Assembly (NCBI GenBank): GCA_903772945.1
Contig: CAICTM010000092.1
Span: forward strand, 60,130 to 124,129
Direction of reading: 5' to 3'
DNA: 64,000 nucleotides
From: Seminavis robusta
Taxonomy: Eukaryota; Bacillariophyta; Bacillariophyceae; Naviculales; Naviculaceae
Shown here: positions 20,352 to 29,659 of the stretch, piece after piece
How the letters are laid out: each line of letters starts with the position of its first letter
Numbering within the stretch: position 1 is the first letter of the stretch
Position numbers and translations under genes: made by a program
Notes under the pieces: generated by a model
The model's database searches: none
Seen by the model: only the letters and a program-made list of their open reading frames with translations
Told to the model about the DNA's origin: nothing

Positions 20352-20957
20352 ATGGCGACAACTGAAACAGTCAAGTTGAATGTGGGTGGAACCCAATTCG
20401 TAGTGTCGCGTTCTCTCATTGAACAGCATTCCACCACCATGCTGGCTCGGCTTGTCTCTGACACTTGGCAGAAGGATCCCAAGAAAGAGATCTTCATTGA
20501 CCGGGATGGAGAAACATTTCGCTTTGTCATCCAATTCATGCGTGATTCCAAAGTGAGCTTGCCCATGTCCAAGGTATCCAAGACAAGCCTTCTTGATGAG
20601 TTGAGATACTTTGGCTTTCAAAATGTAGACTCAAATGCAATCAATGCAAGCTGTGTGAGCCGTGAATTGGTTGATCAGATTAGACTTAACAATGAGAGTC
20701 ATGAAACACGGAAGACAGAACTCAGTCTAAAGCTCTGCTATGAAGTTCTGGCTCATTTAGCCTACACCGAATGTTGCAAGTCTGGCAGATTTGGTCCTGT
20801 CGCCATTGATCATTCACTTCCAAGACCAAAAATCAGCACCTGGAATGCAGAGATGTTTAACGAGGCTTTGGCGAAATACGGAATACAGGGCAAGCTGGAG
20901 GGTGGTTCTTACCCCTACAGCAAAGTCCAAGTGAGAGTGACTCGCTTGGAAGATTGA
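20352..20957 (+). CDS. BTB/POZ (K+-channel T1-type) domain protein, KCTD-like
   Basis: 201 residues from the ATG at 20352, intronless. The BTB_2/T1 domain starts almost at once: VKLNVGGTQFVVSRSLIEQH, then TWQKDPKKEIFIDRDGETFRFVIQFMRD and the LLDELRYFGF helix that ends the domain at about residue 85. The second half has no recognised fold and no membrane segments, so this is a soluble KCTD-type protein and not a channel. Family knowledge: such domains oligomerise and often serve as adaptors for cullin-3 ubiquitin ligases. Function here is inferred only from the domain. An upstream in-frame ATG at 20241 would add 37 residues. Confidence 0.85.
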   Translation: MATTETVKLNVGGTQFVVSRSLIEQHSTTMLARLVSDTWQKDPKKEIFIDRDGETFRFVIQFMRDSKVSLPMSKVSKTSLLDELRYFGFQNVDSNAINASCVSRELVDQIRLNNESHETRKTELSLKLCYEVLAHLAYTECCKSGRFGPVAIDHSLPRPKISTWNAEMFNEALAKYGIQGKLEGGSYPYSKVQVRVTRLED

Positions 20958-21110
20958 AAACTATGTCAAGATTCTTTCGACGGCCGCGATGATGAGTTTG
21001 AATTCTCAGAGTTCAACTACCGGCGTGAAGTTTTTACTATGAATTGCAGCAGTGCTTCCTTGATTTTTTAAAAGCACATATTTTATTAAGAAAACAATAA
21101 TGACAAACTC

Positions 21111-22355
21111 CTACGACTTTCTCGCCTTGCCCATACCCTTGGTTATTCGTTTCTGTAGTTTCTTGACTCGCTTGTCCACCTTGGCTTCGGTGGCAGCTCG
21201 TTTGCTGACTCCCGGCTTGCTGCTGGGATCATTCTTGTTCTTCTTCTTTTCTCCACGCATGCGTTTGTTTTGTTTTCGTGCCACTCGCTTCATGGCACCC
21301 GATGCTACCACTGTGCGTGGCTTCTTGTTGCTGCTGCTCTCTGTATTGTTATTTGTCGCAACATGGCGCGTTCGTTTCTTGTGGTGTTGCCCCTTGACGT
21401 TAGCACACGCATTGACTCGCAGATTGCGTCTCATGTAGACGGCATCCTGCATTCGTTGCAATGCCGTGGCGACCATGGTGGCATCTTGAAACAAAACATA
21501 CCCAATGCCTTTGCACTGAAATGTATTCTTGTCGCGAATGATGCGTACTCCCACAATATCATTCATTTGCAAGAGGCACTGTTGGACGAAAAATTCGTGC
21601 AAGGAAGCTTCGTCCGCTTGATAGGGCAAGTTTCCCACAAAGACGGATCGTTTGGGATCTTCCGTGGGCGTGGCGGTATCGACGCGAATGCGACGGACGG
21701 CGCGAGTGGCTTGCGGATTGGTGTCGGCCAAGGGCGTATTGTTGAATTTGGCAATGGCTTGTTCGACGCAGTCCTTGTCGGCAAAACGGACATATCCTTG
21801 CAAGGATGATTTGGCTTCCACGTCGAGTTGCTGTGTATTCGTACAAACCTTCTTGACCAGATTTTGATTTCCCGCATGGCTGGGTGGCAATTTGACACCT
21901 GTCACTGCGACGGACCGCAATCGAGCCGATTCAACTTTGCCTACTTGGGAAAACAACTTGATGAGTGACTTGCGTTTCGTACTGAGAGGTAAATTGCCGA
22001 CAAAGACGGTTCGTTCCTCCTGTGCTTGTTTTTCTGCGGGAGACAGGGTATTGCGTTTTGTTGGTTTTTTGGCTTTTTCTTGATTTTCAGTTTCATTTTC
22101 GTCGTCGTCATTATCGGAGGAATCTACTTCATTCTCAATATCTTTCTCCTTGTTTTCGTTGGAGGAGGAACCGTTCGAAGAATCCTCATCGTCACTGCTG
22201 CTGGAATCGTCATCCTCAACCTCCTTTTTTGGATCCTTTTCTCCTTCCTTTGAAAACTTGTCAAAGAGATTGGCCAATCCACGATCCTTCTTCCCTTTCT
22301 TTTGGGACTTTTCTGCTGCTGGCGCGTCCCCAAAAATTGATTGAAGCAACGACAT
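21111..22355 (-). CDS. Nucleolar RNA-binding protein, RBM34/Nop12-like, two RRMs
   Basis: 414 residues from the ATG at 22355, intronless. It has an acidic and Ser-rich N-terminal region (about 40-95), RRM1 from about residue 116 (RNP2 TVFVGNL, an insertion before the RNP1-like QGYVRF), RRM2 at about 237-316 (RNP2 SVFVGNL, RNP1 CKGIGYVLF) and a strongly basic C-terminus rich in Lys/Arg. The long insertion in RRM1 and the KRSVFVGNLPY entry to RRM2 are typical of the RBM34/Nop12 family, which works in 60S ribosomal subunit biogenesis in the nucleolus. The frame extends 45 codons upstream of the chosen Met, but the MSLLQSIFG start fits the domain order better. Confidence 0.88.
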   Translation of the reverse strand: MSLLQSIFGDAPAAEKSQKKGKKDRGLANLFDKFSKEGEKDPKKEVEDDDSSSSDDEDSSNGSSSNENKEKDIENEVDSSDNDDDENETENQEKAKKPTKRNTLSPAEKQAQEERTVFVGNLPLSTKRKSLIKLFSQVGKVESARLRSVAVTGVKLPPSHAGNQNLVKKVCTNTQQLDVEAKSSLQGYVRFADKDCVEQAIAKFNNTPLADTNPQATRAVRRIRVDTATPTEDPKRSVFVGNLPYQADEASLHEFFVQQCLLQMNDIVGVRIIRDKNTFQCKGIGYVLFQDATMVATALQRMQDAVYMRRNLRVNACANVKGQHHKKRTRHVATNNNTESSSNKKPRTVVASGAMKRVARKQNKRMRGEKKKNKNDPSSKPGVSKRAATEAKVDKRVKKLQKRITKGMGKARKS

Positions 22356-22736
22356 CTTGATTGATTGATTGATTTGGTTGATCGTTGGGTTGATTTGGGC
22401 AGGTTCAGAAGTCAAGGAGAAACAACTTTTGGAAAGAAAAATGAGAAAAGCTACGGCTTGTTGGCTGTGGTGGTAGGGACAACTTCGCACGGTCGCGCGA
22501 TCTTGTGATCTGAGAGCTTCTGTGCGTCCCCGGTCGTCTTGGGACCACTTACCGGTACATGTACCGGTACCGATACAGCACTGGTACGGTGGTACGGTAC
22601 ATCCCTCCGCACAATAGCAACTCGATGCTCAACAATAATACAGGCTGATATGAAATGTTGCTATCTGGTAACTGTCGGTAGCTACCTTTAGCTAGCTAGT
22701 AAAAGGTGAAACATGAGTTGTTCGCTACCCAGCTAG
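22356..22736. other. Intergenic with GTAC/CCGGTA palindromes
   Basis: No gene. A cluster of overlapping GGTAC and CCGGTAC words lies at 22550-22605 and CTAGCTAG words at 22688-22740. Confidence 0.6.
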
Positions 22737-24614
22737 CTAGCCGTGACTTATTTCCAATAATGGACCATTGTTCTTCTGTCGTTGTTCTGCCAGAAAGACT
22801 TTAGTATCATTGGCCTTCTTTTCCAAACAAACCACGCTCTTCCAACAACAGGGTCGATATCGAGGATCCTCTACATCCTGCAAACACCGAAATTCCCCAT
22901 CTGGATGAGCCCCAAACCCACCTGCCATCATATGCATCATGAGCCTGGCAAAGTTGGAACAACAATTTCCAATGGTCAAACGCGCATGCATTTGCAGCTG
23001 CAGTGTTGTCAGGGCAGAAAGGAGCTCTTCATCCCCATGGTTCCCTAGGTAGAAACCAGTGTCAGCAGGATTGTCATGCTGATTCACAATAAAAGATACT
23101 GCTGGTTGTTGTTGTTGTTGCTGTTGGTACTTTTCCTGTTCCTGCTTGATCTCTTTGGACTCGGTGGAGAAGATAATAGCAGGTGGCAAGGCTGCTTTTG
23201 CGTGGTTGGTGGTATGGTTTTGTCGCATCTTGGTCCACTCGGCTTGCACAACCTCCAAGTGTTGCTGGAATGTCAAACATTCACTTTCGTCTTGACACTT
23301 ATCCGATGCCCGAATGGGCAGTCCCACCGTTTGGTGGGGATCAAATCCCACGGGCAAAGATTCCTGCACATTCGATCGTATCCGTTGTCGCACTGTGGGT
23401 CGCGGCCGCAAGGAGTAACTCATGTAAGCTGCCAGCATGGTCCGCAGTGACCCTGCCGCACGGCCAAATCGCCATCCCTCTCCGACTACCTTTCGAAACA
23501 GTTTGATGCGAGCATCTCGTGTTGGATCGTGGTCCTTTGCTTGGTAGTTGTTGTCCATCAGATTGGCAATGACACGTTGTGCCTGCTGTTCTGCTTTGAG
23601 TTTCATAGGACTCAATGAAATCCAGTCTGGATCCCACTCATCTGCCGCCACCATGACAACGCGGGGGAGTCCTGCTGGCAGAGTTCCTTCTTTACGGAGG
23701 ACTTGCAGTTCCGTGGCATTGAGCTGATAGCCATTTTCTAGGTCCTCCAATGTGGGCACACACGGGCTTGGTGGGGAAAATGTACATTGATAATCCCCCC
23801 GTGGACACGATGCCAGTTGCCAGCCATCTCGATAGGCTTGATGTTGTGTCAGGTGTGGAGGAAGTTCTTTATTGACAAAGTGGACCACTCGGTTGACTGC
23901 CATTCCGGCCTTGAAGAAATGAACCATGGACCAAAAGACATCGGCACCAATCCCATAGTTGAGAAGATTTGCCACAAGGTAGTTGGTTCCTGGACATTCA
24001 TAGTCAAATAATAATGTGCCAATTTGATGTTGTTGATGTTGTTGTACTGATTGTTGAAAGGCTTGTGGTTGTTCTTGTCGTGCCCGTGCTTCCGGAAGAG
24101 CTGGTAGATGTTGATGTACATGAATGGCTAGATAGTGGAGGCGAATATTCCATAGGCGCCGCTCTTCCAAGGATACAGCGGCTGTGGTCGTGGAAAGGTT
24201 CTGGTACGAGAAATCCAGAATTTGAGAACCCTGAATGGCCAATGTCTGTTCCAAGAGATCCTTTAGATACTCCTCATTGTCCAGCAAGTGGGGAATACGG
24301 AGGATTGTTTTCTGCAAGTACTCTTCATCATTAACGATCAAGGGATCATTGGAATTGCGGAACCGAGGACCCTTCAGCCATCGCTCGGAATTGACATTCC
24401 ATGCAGTTTTTGAATCGCTTCTACTGCTACTGCTACCGGTAGTGATGGTTGTTGTTGTTTCCGTCGCAGCACGATGAAAGGACTGCTGCAAGTTCCAGGA
24501 CAAGGAACTCCTGCTCTCTTTCTTTCTGGCTACGAGTAATCCAACAATGGTGGCCCATACAATGGCTATGGCACTAACTCCGCCTTTGAGGTCCACAATC
24601 GAGAGCTTTACCAT
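22737..24614 (-). CDS. Type II membrane enzyme resembling fucosyltransferases (FUT8/GT23-like fold)
   Basis: 625 residues from the ATG at 24614, intronless. The frame runs further upstream into the divergent gene, but that part is judged to be 5' flank. An N-terminal anchor (AIAIVWATIVGLL) is followed by a low-complexity stem. The luminal part contains a TLLFDYECPGTNYLVANLLN segment, GEGWRFGRAAGSLRTML, the phrase VGLPIRASDKCQDESECLTF at about residue 430, and FIVNQHDNPADTGFYL followed by NCCSNFARLMMHMMAGGFG. The R-x-x-DK phrase and the late SNFARLM region resemble the GDP-fucose-binding motifs of alpha-1,6-fucosyltransferases. Many Cys suggest a secretory protein. The donor assignment is inference from motif resemblance. 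It is divergent from the transposase-like gene, 294 bp apart. Confidence 0.65.
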   Translation of the reverse strand: MVKLSIVDLKGGVSAIAIVWATIVGLLVARKKESRSSLSWNLQQSFHRAATETTTTITTGSSSSRSDSKTAWNVNSERWLKGPRFRNSNDPLIVNDEEYLQKTILRIPHLLDNEEYLKDLLEQTLAIQGSQILDFSYQNLSTTTAAVSLEERRLWNIRLHYLAIHVHQHLPALPEARARQEQPQAFQQSVQQHQQHQIGTLLFDYECPGTNYLVANLLNYGIGADVFWSMVHFFKAGMAVNRVVHFVNKELPPHLTQHQAYRDGWQLASCPRGDYQCTFSPPSPCVPTLEDLENGYQLNATELQVLRKEGTLPAGLPRVVMVAADEWDPDWISLSPMKLKAEQQAQRVIANLMDNNYQAKDHDPTRDARIKLFRKVVGEGWRFGRAAGSLRTMLAAYMSYSLRPRPTVRQRIRSNVQESLPVGFDPHQTVGLPIRASDKCQDESECLTFQQHLEVVQAEWTKMRQNHTTNHAKAALPPAIIFSTESKEIKQEQEKYQQQQQQQPAVSFIVNQHDNPADTGFYLGNHGDEELLSALTTLQLQMHARLTIGNCCSNFARLMMHMMAGGFGAHPDGEFRCLQDVEDPRYRPCCWKSVVCLEKKANDTKVFLAEQRQKNNGPLLEISHG

Positions 24615-24908
24615 GTTGATTGATACTGGATCATCTAATGGTTCATTTGTGTGTGAAAGCTTCTGAGGAGATGACTGACTGTCACGCTTATAAGTAGCGC
24701 TCACGAGGCATTTTGATAAGCCTGACTTGGTCGTAAAAGCTTTCTTTTCAAGCCAGCGTAGGCTGGTAAATGGGACCTGGGTGCTAATAGGGGCTATATA
24801 TTTTTTGACGGCCAAACACACAGCAAAGATCTGGTTGACACAACCGCACAACGACCAAAAGCAACCCGTGGAAGCAACACTACTAGACCAAAAGGCAACA
24901 GCATTACA
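24615..24908. promoter_or_regulatory. Divergent promoter region
   Basis: 294 bp separate the two outward start codons. A TATATATT word at about 24795-24802 lies roughly 110 bp before the plus-strand ATG and could serve as a TATA-like element; a TTATAA word occurs near 24689. Both assignments are only suggestive. Confidence 0.35.
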
Positions 24909-26330
24909 ATGTCCAACATTAGCACTGGCAAGCACCCACTCGATCATGACACCACCACTGCTGCTACTATTACAACAACAAACGCCAACACTCCTGGTTG
25001 CAAGCGATACCGCTATGCCGCACCCGATGACAGTCTGACCACCAAAGCCTTGTCGGAACACAAACTGGCCACTGCCAAGGAATGCTCTGGCATTCCCAAG
25101 TTTGATGAATTGAAAAAGTGTTTTTGGGATGAAATTGGTGCCGGAGATTTTCTCATGCAAGAAAAGATTGCCTTAGTGTTAGAAGTCTGTCCGCGCTGTC
25201 ACAAGAAATTGCCGCCTCCCGACAAGAAACGCATGCAACGCTGTCATGTGCGACAGTGCATGAAAAAGGAAGCCAATGAATTCTGTCAATCCATCTATCG
25301 ACACTCTTTCTTTGAAGACAGTCGAGGGGGGCGATATTTGGTGCTGCTCTTTTTGTATCATTGGGTCATTGGATCCAATTACAAACAAATGGGGATTGTT
25401 ACCGGATGGTCACGACAAAAAGTGTTTAGTTACATCAAGTACGTGCAAGATCTAGTTGCCACTGTGGCAATGACACATCATGATTTCCTCAATAATAACG
25501 ACACTACAACCCCAATAGCAATAGCACCCATTGGAGGCGAAGGAATTGTCGTGGAAATTGACGATGAGCAACAAGTCTTTGACAAGCGAAAATTACATGT
25601 CCAGGAAGGATCCTGGCTCTTTGGCGGTGTCGAAAACACTCTGACACGACGCTACTTTTGCGTGGCGGTGCCCGATCGCAATCCTTCCACGCTCTGTGCC
25701 ATCATTCACAAATTCATTGCACCGGGAAGTCTCGTACGAAGCGATTGTTGGACGGCCAAGGATATCGTCGAAATTGATGACAAGTGCGAATACATTTGTG
25801 GAGACGCTTCCGACCAGGGTATGCTATGGGACGATGACGATCCACTCTTATTGCCACCCACATGGTATGCCAACACACGACCCGCACCGGCACGCAAAAA
25901 GGGAAAACGACAACAAGCAATGCTGCTCTTCGAGTACATTTGGAGACGACAACATGAAACCAAATTGTGGGAAGGATTGTTGGATGCCCTGCGGCAAGTC
26001 AAGTATGCATCCAGCAATGCCACCCTGGCGGCAAACAAACATGCCAAGAAAAAGGAACAGAAACAACAGCAACAACAGGCTGCCAATAGTGATACGACGA
26101 CGAATGGTGGTCCCGGCAAAAAGGTCAAGCTACTAGAACAGCCGCAGCCGAACGGAGTTGCTGGAACGAACATGACAAAGGTCAAAGAACAGACTGGCGA
26201 CAATGGACATGACAAAGTCTTGGGAAACCCTCCACCACAGCAGCAGCAGCAGCATCTTCAACAGGGCAATGGATTGAAACCATCCGACGGAACTGGTGCC
26301 GTTAAAGGAGAAGATGTGGGGATCATTTAG
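24909..26330 (+). CDS. IS1595/Merlin-type (ISXO2-like) transposase-derived protein, possibly domesticated
   Basis: 473 residues, intronless. Domain order fits the ISXO2-like group: a Cys4 zinc-ribbon (C94, C97, C112, C117), a helical part with a WSRQKVFSYIKYVQ helix-turn-helix look, then the DDE-type core: VVEIDD (D218), a GSWLFGGVENT segment, FCVAVPDRNPSTLCAIIHKF, RSDCW (D279) and a downstream FEYIWRRQHE helix. The segment that normally carries the third catalytic residue (an H-T-x-x-I-E-x-x-W type motif between SDCW and the WRR helix) is not recognisable; an acidic GMLWDDDDPLLLPP stretch sits there. The C-terminal 100 residues are Gln/Lys-rich and foreign to the family. No terminal inverted repeats were found at its borders. 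Likely a host gene derived from a Merlin transposon; catalytic activity doubtful. Confidence 0.8.
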   Translation: MSNISTGKHPLDHDTTTAATITTTNANTPGCKRYRYAAPDDSLTTKALSEHKLATAKECSGIPKFDELKKCFWDEIGAGDFLMQEKIALVLEVCPRCHKKLPPPDKKRMQRCHVRQCMKKEANEFCQSIYRHSFFEDSRGGRYLVLLFLYHWVIGSNYKQMGIVTGWSRQKVFSYIKYVQDLVATVAMTHHDFLNNNDTTTPIAIAPIGGEGIVVEIDDEQQVFDKRKLHVQEGSWLFGGVENTLTRRYFCVAVPDRNPSTLCAIIHKFIAPGSLVRSDCWTAKDIVEIDDKCEYICGDASDQGMLWDDDDPLLLPPTWYANTRPAPARKKGKRQQAMLLFEYIWRRQHETKLWEGLLDALRQVKYASSNATLAANKHAKKKEQKQQQQQAANSDTTTNGGPGKKVKLLEQPQPNGVAGTNMTKVKEQTGDNGHDKVLGNPPPQQQQQHLQQGNGLKPSDGTGAVKGEDVGII

Positions 26331-27148
26331 CTAGCCGAGGGAACAACGCGTAACTACATGTAGCTGCAGGAGTTGGCACAGTACATGTAGTGCTACCGCA
26401 GCCAGAGGGGATTCGTACACCTTTCGAGAATACTTTGACGGCAACACATAAGCGACGACACAGCCACCGGAACGAACTTATGTGGCTGCAACTTTTGAAG
26501 TGGAGGCCACTGTAGAGAAGCCGACGATTATCCTTCTCAAGATGTACGCTGGGGCTTCTTCGCGGTACCACATTGAAGGGGCCCGCGGTATCACACTGGT
26601 GTGACGATGGCAGGCATCTGCTTCGTGGCTCCCTCTAGGAAGAACGCTGGAGCAACACTTCCGCTGATGGAGGACGACTTGGTTGGAGCCTTGCGCGGGG
26701 CTGGGATGATGATTGAGCAACTCAAGAGGTGCTTCGGAGCGCGATGAAGACCAAAACGATTTTGACGCTGGCGAAATGATGTTGAAGGAAGGATAGACAT
26801 AAATTCCGTCTTTTCTTGAGCCGGCTGCGTTACCGGCACGGTGGATGTGCCGATTTCGACTCACTCAACCTGCCTCGTTTCCATCGATGCCTCCTCACTC
26901 TACTAATCAAGCTGGCTTCCGTCTACTAGCTACCAGTAGTACCGGTAGACCCCTTCACCAACATGCTTGTTACAACGGCACCGGCAATTCCGATGCACTA
27001 TAAAGTTTCATTATTTATGTTACTGAGTTGCACTGGTTCCCCAACCTGCTCGCCCTGAACAATAATTTGAGCCCACTTTGGTTAGGTCTAGTTTCCCGAT
27101 TGATTATTCGGTGGATTGTTTGTTTCCTGCACATAGGTGGTTCCACGT
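26331..27148. other. Intergenic spacer of about 0.8 kb
   Basis: No credible gene. Several short minus-strand ORFs overlap one another. ACATGTAG and TACCGGTAG words occur at 26355-26390 and 26930-26950. Confidence 0.5.
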
Positions 27149-29659
27149 CTACGAGATCTTCCGACGCGAAGAGCCACGAGGACGCTTCTTGGGAGAGCAA
27201 GCATCAGCGGCCAACTGAATGGAGGCCCTGAGCTTGAGAAAAGGACACTTGCTCTTCTTGTTGAGACAAGCGCTTTGAATTGAAGGGGCACTGCAGAGAA
27301 ACTGCAACTTGATCAAAACCAAAACGAAAGCCACCACCTGCAACATTCCTGCTATTTCGAGTGGCTGCCGTAACAACATTTCGATTCGTCCTTCCCGGCT
27401 GGCATATCCCTGGGGGTCTCGCCAGTAAACAAAGCACATGGTCGTCACCGCACCTACCATGACCCGTCGCACTTGATTCATCTTCTTCTTGCGTCGTCTT
27501 ACCGTGCTGTGAATCGACGTATTGAGACTCGTATTGAGAACAGACGTATTGCCTGCTTCAGCTGCAATAGAAACATCCAGGCTTCTAGACCATGAAGTGA
27601 AGCTTTGATCAATGCTGCGGTTCGCATAGCTAGTCTCGCTCGTATCCGTGAGAGTCGTGGTTGCCAAAGTCAGGGAATCCTGTGATCCAGATTCCTCAGT
27701 ACCAGAGACGCTTGCTGCAAAGAAAGAGCCGTTCGCATATCCGCCCAGACCGTGGACAGCAGCATTGGCTGCAGCAGCCGCTGACATGGCATTTGCCATG
27801 GCTCGATGCATGGACATGACATGGGGATCGTCCATTTCTTCCATCACTGCCGAAAGCTTCCCTTCGTCGTGCCTTTCCATTGCCCCGGCTTGTTTGCGGC
27901 TGGACCGACGACGACGTCGGTTCGATAGTCTCTTTTTTGGTTTCTTCACGACGGGTTCGTCGAGCAGTCGACAGATCCGAGGATTGACAAGAATTTGTTG
28001 GCTTAGATTCGCGATTTTTGTGCACGTGTATCCTACAGGCACCGCCGTCAACACCTCTCCATGTGCAATGCGAGCCGAGTCTCGAATGCCATCGGGATTT
28101 TCAATGAGCAGATCCAAGTCCGAAATATCTTGCTGTTCGTCTTCCTTGGGTATTGGTCGACACAAGCCAGTGTAGATCTGGGCTCCCAGTGACGGTTCCG
28201 TGGCATTCAAAGGAATCATGAGAAGAATATCCCGAATGGTGGTCGCCGTTGGATCCACGTACAACTGAATGAGCTCAAAGATCTTGGACGTGGGATGCAA
28301 CAGCAACAAGTAGACTTTGAAGTTGGTCTGCTGAGAATATGTCGAAGAGAGGGTCATGTTCAGCTGCGAAGGTACAACGCCCACAGGTTTTTCATCCTCG
28401 GCAATGGACTCCATCATCATCATTTCTGGTTCCAGCATAATCGGTTCACCAGGATCCACAATTTTCACCGACCTGGTGGAAAACCGACGGCTCATTGGTT
28501 CCTCAATCTTTTCTTCTTCTACCTCGTCATCCTCGGCGGGTTCCATCATCATTTCTGGCGGAGCAATCACGATTGGGTCTCCAGGATTGACAATTGTCAC
28601 CTGCTTTCGAGTACTTGGCTCCTGCAGGGCAGGTGCCGACAAGATTCCTCCTTGCATGGGAGTGACGGACGCTGGCTGCACCGGATGTTCGTTCATGGTG
28701 AAAGAATCGTCCTGGATTGATTTTTGGCGTCGCTGCACCGGCGAGATTCCTTCCATAGCATCGCGTAAGCTCGCCACAGGAGGAGGGGAATCAGGCACCG
28801 CTTTGAGTACTTGGACTGCCACAGGAGGGGTCCCAGCCACCTTCTTTTCTTTGACTGCTTCTTCAGGTGCAAAGAGAACCATGGCATCGCGCAAGTTCGC
28901 CACAGGAGGGGATTCTGGCACCGATTTGAGGACTTGGACTGCCACTGGCGGGGTCCCAACCGCCTTCGTCTCCTTGACTTCTTCTTCAGGTGCAAAGAGA
29001 ACCTTGGGTGGCGACAAGACATTATCTTCGTCGTTCTCTTCTTCGGCAATCATGCTTGAAGCAAAAGTGGTGGCGGAAGTACTGGACCTTCGTCGACTCA
29101 TTCGACGGAACGGTTTGAAGGACTTTTTCTTCTTTCTTTTCTTGACAGAGTCATCCTCGTCCCTGTGGTTTCCGACGCTGATGTTGTCATGGCTGATTTC
29201 CTTCAATGGCGACAAGACGCCATTGTGTATTTCAAGCTGTTTTTCCAATTTCTTTCTTCGGTGACGATGAAGGCGTCTCTTGACGCGACCGGCAAGACTC
29301 ACGACACTTCCAGCCACACTGCTCGCAACGCTATTGTTGGCCGTGCTTTGGCTGTCATGGTCGTCGTAATAATGATCCTCCAACTGCAACGAGCTGTGAA
29401 GCGACACTCCCGGGCAACCCTGGAGCTCTGGGCTCAACTGCGCTTGTTCCTGCTTCTTTTTGGACTTGGAACTTCGTCGACGATTCAACCGGCTGATCAT
29501 CGACCGAGGAGCCACAATCTTGGGCGACAACTTCTGTGGTGTTGGTTCTGGATACGAAAACACTGGGTTTCCATTCTCATCCAACTGCATGGTCGCCGGA
29601 ATGAGCTTATCGCCCGGTTGGGTGGAATAGTGTGGACGAGCCGTGACAACACCCGCCAT
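27149..29659 (-). CDS. Large hypothetical diatom protein with internal duplications
   Basis: 836 residues from the ATG at 29659 (the frame opens a little earlier without an ATG). The first 220 residues are basic and Ser-rich. A 41-residue unit (VLFAPEEEVKE...GTPPVAVQVLK...LRDAM) is present twice in tandem, from 29003 to about 28755, and a looser pair (TIVNPGDPIVI...PEMMMEP and KIVDPGEPIML...PEMMMMES) follows. A globular core begins near residue 450 with VYLLLLHPTSKIFELIQLY and TTIRDILLMIPL, which looks like a small strand-helix fold. The C-terminal part has VMVGAVTTMCFVYW and IAGMLQVVAFVLVLIKLQFL, two possible membrane segments. No known domain. A diatom-specific membrane-associated protein is plausible. 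Confidence 0.65.
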   Translation of the reverse strand: MAGVVTARPHYSTQPGDKLIPATMQLDENGNPVFSYPEPTPQKLSPKIVAPRSMISRLNRRRSSKSKKKQEQAQLSPELQGCPGVSLHSSLQLEDHYYDDHDSQSTANNSVASSVAGSVVSLAGRVKRRLHRHRRKKLEKQLEIHNGVLSPLKEISHDNISVGNHRDEDDSVKKRKKKKSFKPFRRMSRRRSSTSATTFASSMIAEEENDEDNVLSPPKVLFAPEEEVKETKAVGTPPVAVQVLKSVPESPPVANLRDAMVLFAPEEAVKEKKVAGTPPVAVQVLKAVPDSPPPVASLRDAMEGISPVQRRQKSIQDDSFTMNEHPVQPASVTPMQGGILSAPALQEPSTRKQVTIVNPGDPIVIAPPEMMMEPAEDDEVEEEKIEEPMSRRFSTRSVKIVDPGEPIMLEPEMMMMESIAEDEKPVGVVPSQLNMTLSSTYSQQTNFKVYLLLLHPTSKIFELIQLYVDPTATTIRDILLMIPLNATEPSLGAQIYTGLCRPIPKEDEQQDISDLDLLIENPDGIRDSARIAHGEVLTAVPVGYTCTKIANLSQQILVNPRICRLLDEPVVKKPKKRLSNRRRRRSSRKQAGAMERHDEGKLSAVMEEMDDPHVMSMHRAMANAMSAAAAANAAVHGLGGYANGSFFAASVSGTEESGSQDSLTLATTTLTDTSETSYANRSIDQSFTSWSRSLDVSIAAEAGNTSVLNTSLNTSIHSTVRRRKKKMNQVRRVMVGAVTTMCFVYWRDPQGYASREGRIEMLLRQPLEIAGMLQVVAFVLVLIKLQFLCSAPSIQSACLNKKSKCPFLKLRASIQLAADACSPKKRPRGSSRRKIS
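28755..29003 (-). repeat. In-frame tandem duplication of a 123-bp coding unit
   Basis: Two consecutive 123-nt units (41 codons) in the large hypothetical gene share GGTGCAAAGAGAACC at 28989-29003 and 28866-28880 and the stretch encoding GTPPVAVQVLK. Divergence is low and mostly in the charged part (EEEVKETK against EEAVKEKK), suggesting a fairly recent duplication. Confidence 0.85.

Noticed and set aside
24615-25160. 182-codon N-terminal extension of the fucosyltransferase-like protein
   Set aside because: It would overlap the divergent transposase-like gene and place the membrane anchor in the middle of the protein.
28356-29264. 302-codon plus-strand frame rich in Ser, Gly and Thr
   Set aside because: Antisense to the large hypothetical gene; its composition is the mirror of codons for repeated charged and Pro-rich segments.
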